A stretch of 64,000 nucleotides of DNA. Origin: Ceratodon purpureus (lineage: Eukaryota; Streptophyta; Bryopsida; Pseudoditrichales; Ditrichaceae). Below, in pieces: positions 36,654-45,838 of this stretch (its first letter is position 1; each line of letters starts with the position of its first letter). The DNA is taken from NCBI GenBank assembly GCA_014871385.1, contig CM026432.1, positions 3,188,150-3,252,149 on the forward strand, written 5' to 3'. The notes under the pieces are model-generated. The model saw only the letters and a list, made by a program, of their open reading frames with translations, searched no databases and was not told the DNA's origin. The translations under genes were made by a program, and so were the position numbers.

Positions 36654-37549
36654 ATGGCCACCGAAATAGAGAACGAACCGGCAATTACCGTAGACAGCGT
36701 AATTGAACCAGTAGATGAGGGTCATACCGGGATTGATGGTGAATGCGAGTATAGTGGCCCTGGACATGACGCCCAACTTCCAGGAGAAGAGAACGATCAT
36801 GCTATTAAATGTGGAGAGTCTTGCTTCATCAGTGGAGGTTCCTCCTCACACGGACCTTCATGTAGATGTCGACAAGAGTGCACAAGGATGTTCAGGGGAG
36901 AAGTCACAGCGTCGAAGAGGACTAAAAGGAAGAAGACTGAGAGCTCCTTCTTTCCAAAGGAGGAAATTTAGACCCGAACCTGGCACTCCGAGTGATTCGG
37001 ACTCATCGGACACTAAGGAGCGTAGGAGGCAGAATGTGACTACATCAGATTGGCAATCTATGAAAGGGAAGAAAGCAAAACTGGATGTGTCAACTTCGCG
37101 AAAAGTGGAAGGTGATGCTCCAATTCCCGAGGCTGACAGCCCTAGTCCCGAACATCTCCTTTGACTACGAGCAACGGACTGTGGAGCAAAAGTATGGTGT
37201 TCGACATTGTAAGTTTGTGATAACCGAACTCAACTATGTGAATTTTGATTTAATTTATTGTACGAGGCCAAAGATAAGATCTGTACATAACCGTCGTATG
37301 TCTAAGTTGGTTCCTCTGAGAATTCAAAGATATCTAGGTATTTATCGGGGTGCACCATTGCTTGAAAGGCTGAATTCTGTTAACGCAGCAGTGATTGTGG
37401 GGTGTTTTGCACATGGAATAGCAGACACGATCCAGGCGAGGGCATGGTGGTTCGTGAATGAGGTCTGTGATGACTGTGAATGCGAATGCTCTAGAGAGAA
37501 CGAGCCCGCTGGAGTTAAATTATCAAACGTCTCCTGTATCTACAAATAG
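36654..37549 (+). pseudogene. cargo gene of unknown function, apparently frameshifted twice
   Basis: Coding-like sequence runs through three frames. The first starts at the ATG at 36,654 and is acidic. The second, to about 37,160, is Arg/Lys/Ser-rich with SDSDSSD and a basic RRRGLKGRRLR stretch. The third, to the stop at 37,549, is about 130 residues with a CDDCECEC cluster near its end. Overlaps are too short for ordinary introns, so either frameshifts or very small or missed introns explain the pattern. I do not recognise a family. The basic middle part would fit nuclear localisation or DNA binding, which is inference. Confidence 0.4.
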
Positions 37550-38814
37550 AACTATTCGTCAGACTTGAAGTTGAAGTTAAATCAGATCGGGGTCAGGAGA
37601 CGATAGAAGGTTGTATCTGTGTGATAAGCATTTACTGCAAGCAATGACATACGTTTTCTACAGTACTCAGTTCTAATTTTCGTTTCTCAATTCCTCTTTT
37701 CCATGCGACTATCCACCTGGGAACCATTTAAATCCTAGTGTGGTTTTCTCAGGGTCTACCGAGTTTGTTTGGGGGCTGCTGTAATTGTGTTCATGAGTCT
37801 GTTTCGTACATACAGAACGGATATGTTTTTTTATTCCAGTATCTCTTAATATCCGAAACTTGTTTGATCATTGATGAAAACTGATGACATTTTGCAGTTA
37901 TCTCTTTGGAAATGTATGATGAATCGTAGTAGGATGTGGACTGATGATATCATTATCTGTGTTGTTTGTTTTGGACACGAGATTGGAGTAAGGAACCTGC
38001 CGCAATGACGATGTCGCCTAAGACATTTCAGAGGAACATTGGATAGTGCAAAATTTGCGTTTCATTCAGGAGTATGTATTGTTACTAGACTATGCATTTA
38101 AAATCTCTGTTCAGATTTATCCCGCTGTAATCCACCTTTAGAAGGGTACAATTCAACCTGCCTACTTGGAGTGCAGATCTATATTGAATCACACAGAGTG
38201 GAATGCAATTGACGAATTCTGCGTGATAGCAGGTTCAGTCAAATGCTGCAAAGCTTAATTCATTGTGGTTTTATTTCACTCGACTTGAGCATATGAATGA
38301 CCATATATCTATTAAACATTTTTTTTTCATTATTATTATGTCGTTCTTTGCTACACGTTTATGATCTTCCTGAATTAAATATATCTGTGTAGCTGAGTCT
38401 CTGGAACTACGGAAGGTCTTAATTTACCAGTAACTAAAGTCTGTCACTAACTTGTTGCTAGCAACGAATGTATTTCCGCTGAATGCTAATTAAGGTTAAC
38501 AGAAAACAGCAACGGATGTGATGCGCGGATATGGGGCAGACTAGACTATATGAGAAGACATTCCATCACTGTAATGGGGGCGGACGTGATCATTGTAAGT
38601 TTTGCCCGCACCACTTGTTATATGGACATTTTGCCCTGTCACGCTCTGCTACTGTCAATTCGTGGCCTTCTTCTTCATTTTTCCAACTCTTGCACTATAC
38701 TCCCAATGCAGGTTGGAGAGTAGTCAGTTGCGTGTCTTCCAGAGTTGCGTTGAGTCTACATTTCGAGTGCATTCTGTGAGTGGTATTATCTGTGCGGAGA
38801 GGAGAGTCAGAAGT
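37550..38814. other. cargo spacer, no gene seen
   Basis: This is moderately AT-rich DNA without credible frames. The last 280 bp are open in the frame of the next ORF (from 38,602), but the conserved domain starts at 38,815, so that part is more likely 5' UTR. Confidence 0.5.
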
Positions 38815-39327
38815 ATGGACATAGAGAAAGGCTGCTTGTTGGCTTGGATGTCAGTAGTATTCTTCAATCGAAATTCGGAGGACAAATGGACCAACAAGCG
38901 TTGGCTCCCCAATGTTCCTCACCTTGCAGAACTGGTTCGACTTTCTAATGCGTATACTTTTACAGATCACTGCTACCAAGAGGTGGTTTACCTGGGACGC
39001 GTCTCCGGGTACACCTATGGTGAATTCCTTCGGCAATTGAATGTACCAGGGATGAGTCGAGGTTTCTCCGCGGCAAACCCGATTGACCTTGATGATCCAT
39101 CCGATGCCAGCTCCGACCTCTCCGCAACGAACAACACAAACTCCGAGTCTCTGTCTGATCGTGTCAGCCTGGAAGTCGGAATGTCCATGTCCGATGCTAC
39201 CGACGGAGTGACGACCGACATTGAGGAGAGTGGATATGGTGATCTGAGTTCCGAGGTCGGAGCGGAGACTGTCGAGTATTGCGTCTGTGATGCGGAGGAG
39301 AGAGTGGACCACTGCGTCTGCGAGTAG
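38815..39327 (+). CDS. small acidic cargo protein with NPIDLDD motif, paralogue 2
   Basis: A 170-aa ORF from the ATG at 38,815. That start was chosen because its MDIEKG.LL.W...VF N-terminus aligns with MDSEKG.ILSWLGLVF of the ORF at 40,438. The shared domain covers about residues 1-75: WLPNVPHLAELV, then C..EV..LG, then SGYTYGEFL. It is followed by SAANPIDLDDPSDASSD (86-102), a strong match to the acidic SUMO-interacting-motif pattern. The rest is Ser/Thr/Asp-rich and ends with two CVC motifs. A diverged copy of the last 42-45 coding bases sits directly downstream (39,331-39,375). The family is unrecognised. Confidence 0.68.
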   Translation: MDIEKGCLLAWMSVVFFNRNSEDKWTNKRWLPNVPHLAELVRLSNAYTFTDHCYQEVVYLGRVSGYTYGEFLRQLNVPGMSRGFSAANPIDLDDPSDASSDLSATNNTNSESLSDRVSLEVGMSMSDATDGVTTDIEESGYGDLSSEVGAETVEYCVCDAEERVDHCVCE

Positions 39328-39375
39328 AACCTGTGATGTGGAGGAGAGAGACTTGGACTAATGCGTCTGCGAGTA
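39285..39375 (+). repeat. tandem duplication across the stop codon of the cargo ORF
   Basis: CTGTGATG.GGAGGAGAGAG ... TGCGTCTGCGAGTA occurs at 39,285-39,326 and again at 39,331-39,375. The second copy is noncoding relative to the ORF, so the C-terminal tail was duplicated beyond the stop, or the stop arose after the duplication. Confidence 0.85.
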
Positions 39376-40437
39376 TGTCTTGTTTTGAACTTGTTCAGTG
39401 GTTGATGCCATGAACGCACTGACACTTGTGTGAAACCTTAGTTTTTTGCACTTTGATTGTTTTTTTGGATCAATATTCTGGCAATTTCCCTTCTTAGTTT
39501 CCACGTACTGTTACTTTGGAAGTGGTGCTGTGAAATGTCTGACAACGCTATTGAGGACGCCGGGTAACTACAGAAGAAGGGCTAGGCCACTACTATGTTT
39601 ACTGTGTTCGTGAAGATAATAGGCACAGACATTGAAACTATACTCGGGTTTCCAGACATTGAATACGCTACAAAAATTTTGTGTACCAGACTCTGTTTGG
39701 ATTCCGGGATACATGTTCATGAACTTTAGCCGGGCTGAATATTCCATCAGACCAGTAGATGATGATAGGCGTGTCTTGATGCTAATTGTCGGGGGCTGAT
39801 ACTTGCAGTATAAGCTACTGTCGACTGAAGGAAGGCGTCGTCTGTTCATGCTCTCTTCAATGTAGAAACTGTTCTCGGGTAACAACACGATCTAGTGGGA
39901 ATTATATCGGTATACTAGGATGTCTTAGAAAACTGGATTGCATTCAGTGCGTAGTCTTGCTGTGTCTTCGTCCTAGTTGGGGAGTATGTGTCCGCCAGTA
40001 TATTAGTATACTGAGTAACATCGTTTCTGTAATGATGGAATGATCAGATCATCTGTTGACATCATTCTCTCTACACTTAATGCTTGAAAATTGCCCTGCT
40101 TAGAATCCCCTAATTTTGATATTGACACATTGTTTGTCTATGGTCATTGTTTGTAGTAAATCTGAGTACAGTGAATGGACACTTTGGTATGGCAAATGCG
40201 GCTTCGGATGGTCACGAGGGGTATGGGACTTGATGTCTTGTTGCTTGCGTGAACAGGTGGCAATCCAGGGGTTTTAATAGCTGGCTATGTCGAGTCTTCC
40301 ATGTAGTGTACATGTTGTCTTCCATGTAGTGTTTTCAATATAGGTTTATGGCTGAGTCTTCCGTGTGGTGTTTTCGACATTGCATTGAGCTGTTGTTGCT
40401 GGCGTGTGAGTTTTAGTGGGGTAGTTGAGAAGCAGAA
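39328..40437. other. cargo spacer, no gene seen
   Basis: It contains threefold short repeats of GTCTTCC.TGT.GTGT at about 40,297-40,370 just upstream of the next ORF, probably in its promoter or 5' UTR. No CDS is supported. Confidence 0.5.
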
Positions 40438-41163
40438 ATGGACTCAGAGAAGGGAGCAATCTTATCTTGGTTGGGTTTAGTGTTTATGGAGCGAGGTGCA
40501 GTAGGTGGCCAGAACCCTAAGCCATGGCTGCCAAATTTGCCGAATCTTGCGAGTATTCTACAGAACTCTGATAGCTTTGTGCTTACAGAACAGTGCAACC
40601 GCGAGATACGTCTATTGGGCAGTGCTGCGAATTTGACATTTACAGAGTATATGGCAAACTATCATACACCTATATCACCTGCTGGTTCAGCCGCTAATCC
40701 CATCTTCGTTGATGAGTATGGCGATGCCACTTCAGTGTTGGATTCTTCCCCCATCTCACTGTGTTACACTAACTCCATCACGGCCGAGTCTACGAGGTTT
40801 CCTGAGGTTGTGTCGCAGGGAGCTGACATCGAGCAGGGTGGAGAGGTGAACTCTGCGATAGGTCCAAGATGTTCCGCAGGTGCTCGTAAGAGACGGTCGC
40901 TATCTGTAGACGAACAGCTGGATGAGTTAGCTCTCGAGAGCTTGGTGCTGTCGGACCTGGCCAAGGAGTCCGTGCCAGAGGACGCTGTGGATTCTGAGGT
41001 TCGTGGAGCGGTTACAAGATTTGGACACACCGAAGATGCTTCGTCGCAATTGATTGATATGTTCGCGAATGTGACAATCCAGCCCTCATCCGATGTTGCT
41101 CTAGGTGGACAGAGTGGCCATGATTCGGATTCGCACATGTATTCGCCAACTCGTCTACCTTAA
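40438..41163 (+). CDS. small acidic cargo protein with NPIFVDE motif, paralogue 3
   Basis: A 241-aa ORF. The N-terminal domain (about 1-75) is clearly related to the ORF at 38,815: SEKG, WLGLVF, KPWLPNLPNLASIL, then C..EI..LG and LTFTEYM. The segment SAANPIFVDEYGDATS (85-100) follows at the same place as NPIDLDD and NPIELSD in the paralogues. The C-terminal half is acidic with a basic ARKRR patch near residue 150 that could serve nuclear import. It ends DSDSHMYSPTRLP. Reading past the TAA, the same frame stays open for 31 codons and repeats the tail as SDSHLYSPP, ending at 41,259. Function is unknown. Confidence 0.68.
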   Translation: MDSEKGAILSWLGLVFMERGAVGGQNPKPWLPNLPNLASILQNSDSFVLTEQCNREIRLLGSAANLTFTEYMANYHTPISPAGSAANPIFVDEYGDATSVLDSSPISLCYTNSITAESTRFPEVVSQGADIEQGGEVNSAIGPRCSAGARKRRSLSVDEQLDELALESLVLSDLAKESVPEDAVDSEVRGAVTRFGHTEDASSQLIDMFANVTIQPSSDVALGGQSGHDSDSHMYSPTRLP

Positions 41164-41259
41164 GTGGTAATGAATTCTACGGAGACTAATCCCGGTGATA
41201 AGAGCTCAGATGGTGATGGTTCTGATTCGCACTTGTATTCCCCTCCTTGTCGAGACTAA
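41164..41259 (+). other. in-frame extension repeating the cargo protein's tail
   Basis: After the TAA at 41,161-41,163, 31 more codons remain in frame and re-encode a GSDSH-L-YSPP tail similar to DSDSHMYSP before the stop. Either the gene once extended to 41,259 or its tail was duplicated. Confidence 0.6.
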
Positions 41260-42290
41260 GTGACCTACAGTAGTGGCGATGGAAATCTTATGCAGAAACT
41301 TTGCCCAGTTTTGTGATCACATTTTGAATGATTTACATTTCCATGGAGTAGTTCATAGTATACACGGAATGTAATGAGATAAATCTTCGGTTTTGAAGAT
41401 GACCAGTACTCTGCAGACGTTAATATTTAGGTTCTGCTTTAATGACAGCAGATATGGAGATGCTTATGTGCGACATATTGGGAGTTTGGACTCTTTGATC
41501 AACGGCCATTATAATCTTGTTCTATTTTAAAATTGAAAACATTGTGTTAGTGATATGTAATGTATTTCTTGTTTGGAGTTATCGAGTTCCAGGTAGCTCT
41601 AACTTCATCCGGATTGAGTTCGACATTCTGGATGGGGTTTTCCAATCTTCTGGTCTCGGTTAGGCTGTTGTAATGTTGTTCATCTAGCTCTTAAGTTTAG
41701 GGGATACAGAGTATGGATTTGCTTTGACATTGAGTACTTAACTCGGATAAAACTGAAAATGTACTAAAAGTTCCTTGATTCTAACTGTATTTTGAGCTTA
41801 TGAGGTTGCCACTTCTGGTGTCCTAGGTTGGAATTCATGTTCACATTGATCTGAATTGTTGTGAACATATATAGTAGTGGCGATTGAACTAACTGATTAT
41901 CAAAAAATTAATCACTTGTTTCTAAGATGAACTACTATATAAAAAATTACGTGAACCAGTTTCCACACAAAATTGTTGTCGACTACACAGACCGTATGAA
42001 ATCTATACCCCGTGGTACTTATAGAAATGAATACGAGCAGAACATGCTGCAATAGTTGAAAACATATTCGTTAATGAGACTAGGATGAACATGTAACAGA
42101 AATCTACGAGTATTGTAATTATGCACATGACGATCCAGTCCGTTATGATGAGTGTTTTGAAAATATGTCCGAAATGACATAGTCATACTGGACAAAATTT
42201 GCCACGTGAGTCGACATAGTGCTCTGAATCTCCCTTGCGCCATTTTCTAGTCATATGGGACCAAATTGGATTCAGATGCTCATCATCTCG
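41260..42290. other. CACTA right subterminal region, no gene seen
   Basis: The last 200 bp hold TTTGGTCCCATATGACT and TTTTGTCCAGTATGACTATG (read inward from the right end), plus CGGAC motifs. They resemble short motifs of the left end and are probably accessory-protein binding sites. No ORF of interest is present. Confidence 0.5.
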
Positions 42291-42310
42291 GACCGGGATT
42301 TCTACTAGTG
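42291..42310 (-). repeat. CACTA right terminal inverted repeat
   Basis: Read inward it is CACTAGTAGAAATCCCGGTC, the partner of the left end at 18,688. It is followed by TGA at 42,311-42,313, the second copy of the target duplication. Confidence 0.88.
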
Positions 42311-43196
42311 TGAAGTGGTTAAAAGTAATATTTTTGCCTAAGAATTTTACTGGGTGCTCCTTACACCGCAAAGTGTATGTCGTAAAATTTTCAAAGCCAA
42401 ATTTCACTTTTAGAACCTTCATCTAGAAATTTTAGGTTTCAAGTCCAAAACGGGCAGTTTAAAATTAGGTTTTTTTTAGAATTTTTTTTTTGGAATTTTT
42501 TTTTTGGTTCATAACCAATTCACTACTCAAAATCCAAAGTGGCGTAAGTCAAAAAGCTTACCAATTTTACAAGGGCAGCCTCCAAAAATCTCAGAAACAA
42601 CCTTCGCAGTTTTTGGTAATTTTACAATTTTTTCTTTCAAAATTTGTCAAAATTTCAGATTTTGGAATTTTTCAATTTTTTTTTTCCAATAATTCAAAAA
42701 CTTATAGACATAACTTTGAACCATTCACTTTTTTAAAAAACCAAAAAAATTGACATTATTTAAGTTTTACCATATTGTGGTTTTTGTACCTTCTTCTGGA
42801 AAATAATTTGCATGAAGGCCAAAAAAGTGTAATGAGACTCTAAAATTGTGCATGGAGGTGCTCAACTTAGTTACCTACGTGGAAAAAAATATGATCAAAA
42901 TGTTTGAGGTAACAATAATCAAGTCTCCCTTGGCACCATTTAGAGTATGCTTTTCGCACAAAGCAAAAAAAAAAAAAAAACAGTAAACTTTGAACGTTAT
43001 AATCTCACAAATGGTAAAGATCCGACAGTTGAAATTTGACATGGTATCAGTGCAGGTAGTTAGGTTTAAGATCTTACGGTTGGATGTATCAAAAAATTAA
43101 AAAATTAAGAATCATACTTCAACTTCTACAAGGTTGTCAAAAATCACAGTTTTTGGTTTTGGAGGTCTAAAAACGGCTTGAACCTTTAGGGGTTAA
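42311..43196 (+). mobile_element. right part of TTAA-family element H
   Basis: The right end GAACCTTTAGGGGTTAA finishes at 43,196. The last 220 bp (TTTGAACGTTATAATCTCACA, AAGATCTTACGGTTGGATG) match copy G at 15.6-15.7 kb. The left side begins exactly at the CACTA border and continues the fragment at 18,626-18,687. No protein is encoded. The T/A-rich ORFs at 42,490-42,753 are incidental. Confidence 0.7.
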
Positions 43197-43505
43197 CATG
43201 GTTAACATGGATGAAATTTGCCAGATGTTTTTTGAGAACACTAACCCAGCCTCGCGACTTTGAGAGCTACGGAGGCTGACGCTTGCGACGGAGTTAAATG
43301 TAGCGCGGGGGTTCTGCCCATAGTTCGCACTCGCGATGAGGTGCTAGGGAAGATTGCCATTATTGATGATAGTGAGAAGGTGCAACGAGCACCGGAGCAC
43401 GCTGAGGACGTTCTATTGGAGCACGCCGAGGTTCCACACACAGGATCCACACCGATGTACATTCCAATTTCTTTGCATGTTGGTGACTTTGATCATGGAT
43501 TCTAG
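43197..43505 (+). pseudogene. probable detached 3' part of the Rep-like gene
   Basis: Directly after the TTAA element a short open segment begins with ATG GAT GAA at 43,207. It shifts frame near 43,250 and continues to the TAG at 43,503-43,505 with an acidic, coding-like composition (DEVLGKIAIIDDSEK). The flank left of the TTAA element is the Rep-like coding region, so this is most simply its displaced C-terminal or downstream part. That link rests on position, since I cannot confirm homology. Confidence 0.4.
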
Positions 43506-44548
43506 TTTAGAATTGTAATCATCGTTTTCAGTTTGGAACTATAGATGGGTCCCAGTTCTTTTTTTGCACAATAGCCATACTTTGGTTGAATGATTTCATT
43601 TAGTTTTGGAACAAGTACAACAAGGTTTGGAGGTAGTACATGCAATGAAGGCAGTTGGTTCAAAATTAGGAGATATGTGAATGTAGATATGTGAATATTT
43701 TGGAACTCTTAAGACTTTCTTTTTCATACTTGGGATTTTTAATGTTTTTTCTTCTTTGTATTTGCTAATACAAAATACTTTCTTTTTTGAGAGCTTTTGC
43801 CTTAATTTTTAAATGCCACGTGGCACCTCATCAAGGGGGTCCATGTGGCACCCCTCCAAGCCCCTTTAACTAATTAATACCAAAATAGTACCAATGACAC
43901 TATACTATATATTGCATATGAAGAGGAAATGGTTAGAATTTTCAATTGATTTACAGTGCCATAACATTTGATTTGTTTTTTTGAAATGATATAATTGATA
44001 AATTCATACCTCTATTAGCCCTTTCGAGGTTTTGATTTACAGAGACATGGTCATTGGTTATGAAGTAATTTTATGTTATTCTAAGGTAATACTTAAAACT
44101 GTGGTTGCAACCAAATTCTCTCCTTAGTTAAGAAATTTGTGTTTGTAATGTTCACTTGAATGTATATTGTCTTTCCTCTCTATCATATAAAATAAACCCC
44201 CAAATTTATTGTGGTGAATATGTTTGGTGTAGTAGGAGTGGACATACATAGAAAACCATATGCAGCATAAGAATTGTAGAACTCTATTATTAAATTTACA
44301 ACGTGAGATGTTTGAAAAACTAAAGTTTATTATAAAAAAAGTCTGAATTTTGCTTAGCATTTTAATTTCCTACATCTACAACATCATCATCAACATCTAA
44401 TTGAATAGTTGTACCACTATCTCTATCTATGCCATTCCATCTTCCACTCCCCTACATCTCTAGCCATGCACGGACACCTCCAGGATCTAAAAGAAATTCT
44501 TCAGAACCAGGAAGGAAAAGAAAATTTCATTAATTTTTCTAAAAATCT
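43506..44548. other. AT-rich intergenic, no gene seen
   Basis: A GC-richer patch near 43,815-43,865 repeats GTGGCAC twice (CCACGTGGCACC, CATGTGGCACCCC). Otherwise the region is AT-rich with no credible frame. Confidence 0.55.
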
Positions 44549-44952
44549 AGAAGAAGGAGCACGAAGAAGACAAACAGCAACAAGACCAACAACCCTGATC
44601 AAGAGGAGCACAAAGAAGACGAACAAACATCAAGACCATGATCGGAAAATAAAACAAAGAGAAGCACAAAGAGGACGAACAACATGAACCTAAGATCCGC
44701 AACTAGGGACAAGAGGAGCACAAAGAAGATGAACAACATGAAGACCAAGATCGGCAGCTAAGCACAGGAGGAGCACGAAGAGGACAAACAACATCAACAC
44801 TAAGATCAACAACAAGGAAATTCAAGAGGAGCACGAAGAAGACGAACAACATCAACACTAAGATTGGCAGCTAAGCACATGAGGAGCACGGAGAGGACAA
44901 ACAACATCAACACCAAGATTGGCAGCAAGGAAATTCAAGAGGAGCTGAAGAG
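44549..44952 (+). repeat. purine-rich minisatellite, eight units with a 113-bp higher-order period
   Basis: AGGAGCAC-type unit starts occur near 44,555, 44,604, 44,660, 44,714, 44,769, 44,827, 44,882 and 44,940, with spacing of 49-58 bp. Units contain GAAGA.GACAAACAACATCAAC and alternate between two variants. The last four units therefore form two copies of a 113-bp unit (44,769-44,881 and 44,882-44,994 at most). The ORF at 44,409-44,687 is a by-product. Confidence 0.88.
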
Positions 44953-45838
44953 GAAATTTCTTTGACATCTTCGTCTTCATTGTTTTCTTTGTCTTGGTAA
45001 TGCCAGTGTTCTTGCTTTTTCAGGCAGGCGCAATAGATGGTGGGCATTACCCAGAGCAGTAGCTTGAGCTCTACTATGTTGAACTTAAACAAAATGAGGA
45101 TGCACACCTCCATAATTAAGAAATTGGAAACGGTGAGAGTAGTCTACGATAGAATTTTTAGAGAACTCCAAATGATCTAAAAAATCAACCTCCTCATTGC
45201 GAAGACCATAACTTCCTTCGTGAAGCTCAAAATCCCCTTCACTTCCTTGGATCTCCCTACCACCCTCACCATATTTGCTCCATTCTTGGTCCAATCCATA
45301 CCCTAAGTTTGAAGATGGACCTTCACCCCACGTTCTCCTAGATCTGATTCTCTCGGCATGGAGCTCATCTACGCCATGACGCGCCAAGCTCAAAACCCTA
45401 AGTGGAGGTTCCAACGGCTGGCTATGGCCATTCTATCTTTTTGCCTCCACCTCTGTTGCCGTCCTCGCTTGCCTTGAAGTTTGGGAGTATCTCTCCGGCG
45501 CCTCCCTCCTCCAGTCCACATGAGCATGAATCCCCCCCCCCCCCCAACGTCCCGCATGTGCTCTTCCTCTTCCTCCCACAGGTCTTTGCGTCATCGTCAT
45601 GCTTCCTCTACTACTGCATGAGATTCTCCACCTCTCTGCCCCAGGCTCATGTACGTCTCCGCCACGCCAAAGTCTCTTCTGTTCTATCAACGGCCTGCAC
45701 CTTTGCCCTCCCCTACCCCAGGACGGGCTCCACCTCCTCCCCGCGCATGTGACCCGCTCTGTTGCCCGCACTACTCAACCCGCATGCACTATAGCGGAGC
45801 CACTACCTCCCCTTCCCGCTCCGTAGGCTGCCGCTCCT
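44953..45838. other. CT-rich segment, no CDS supported
   Basis: The plus strand is strongly C/CT-rich and includes a 14-bp C-run near 45,532-45,545. Proline-rich frames on plus and Arg/Gly-rich frames on minus result from this composition. The minus frame at 45,085-45,414 is acidic and could be a fragment of a coding region, but no family is recognised. Confidence 0.4.

Larger units (their letters stand above)
18688..42310. mobile_element. complete 23.6-kb CACTA (En/Spm) DNA transposon with cargo genes
   Basis: The left terminus is CACTAGTAAAAATACGGTC. The right terminus read inward is CACTAGTAGAAATCCCGGTC, so the inverted repeat matches over about 13 bp with near-continuation. A TGA duplication flanks the element. 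The subterminal 0.2 kb at each side carries short repeated TTTxGTCC and GGGAC motifs. Inside are the two genes expected of a plant CACTA: a TnpA-like gene (20,890-25,422, minus) and a tnp2 transposase (26,136-30,239, plus). At 31.2-41.3 kb follow at least six further ORFs in two paralogous families. A CACTA copy commonly spans roughly 5-20 kb, so this one is large. The single TAG inside tnp2 suggests the copy may no longer be autonomous. Confidence 0.9.

Noticed and set aside
42490..42753. Phe/Lys/Gln-rich ORFs in T-rich DNA
   Set aside because: They lie inside the noncoding TTAA element and reflect its T/A-rich composition.
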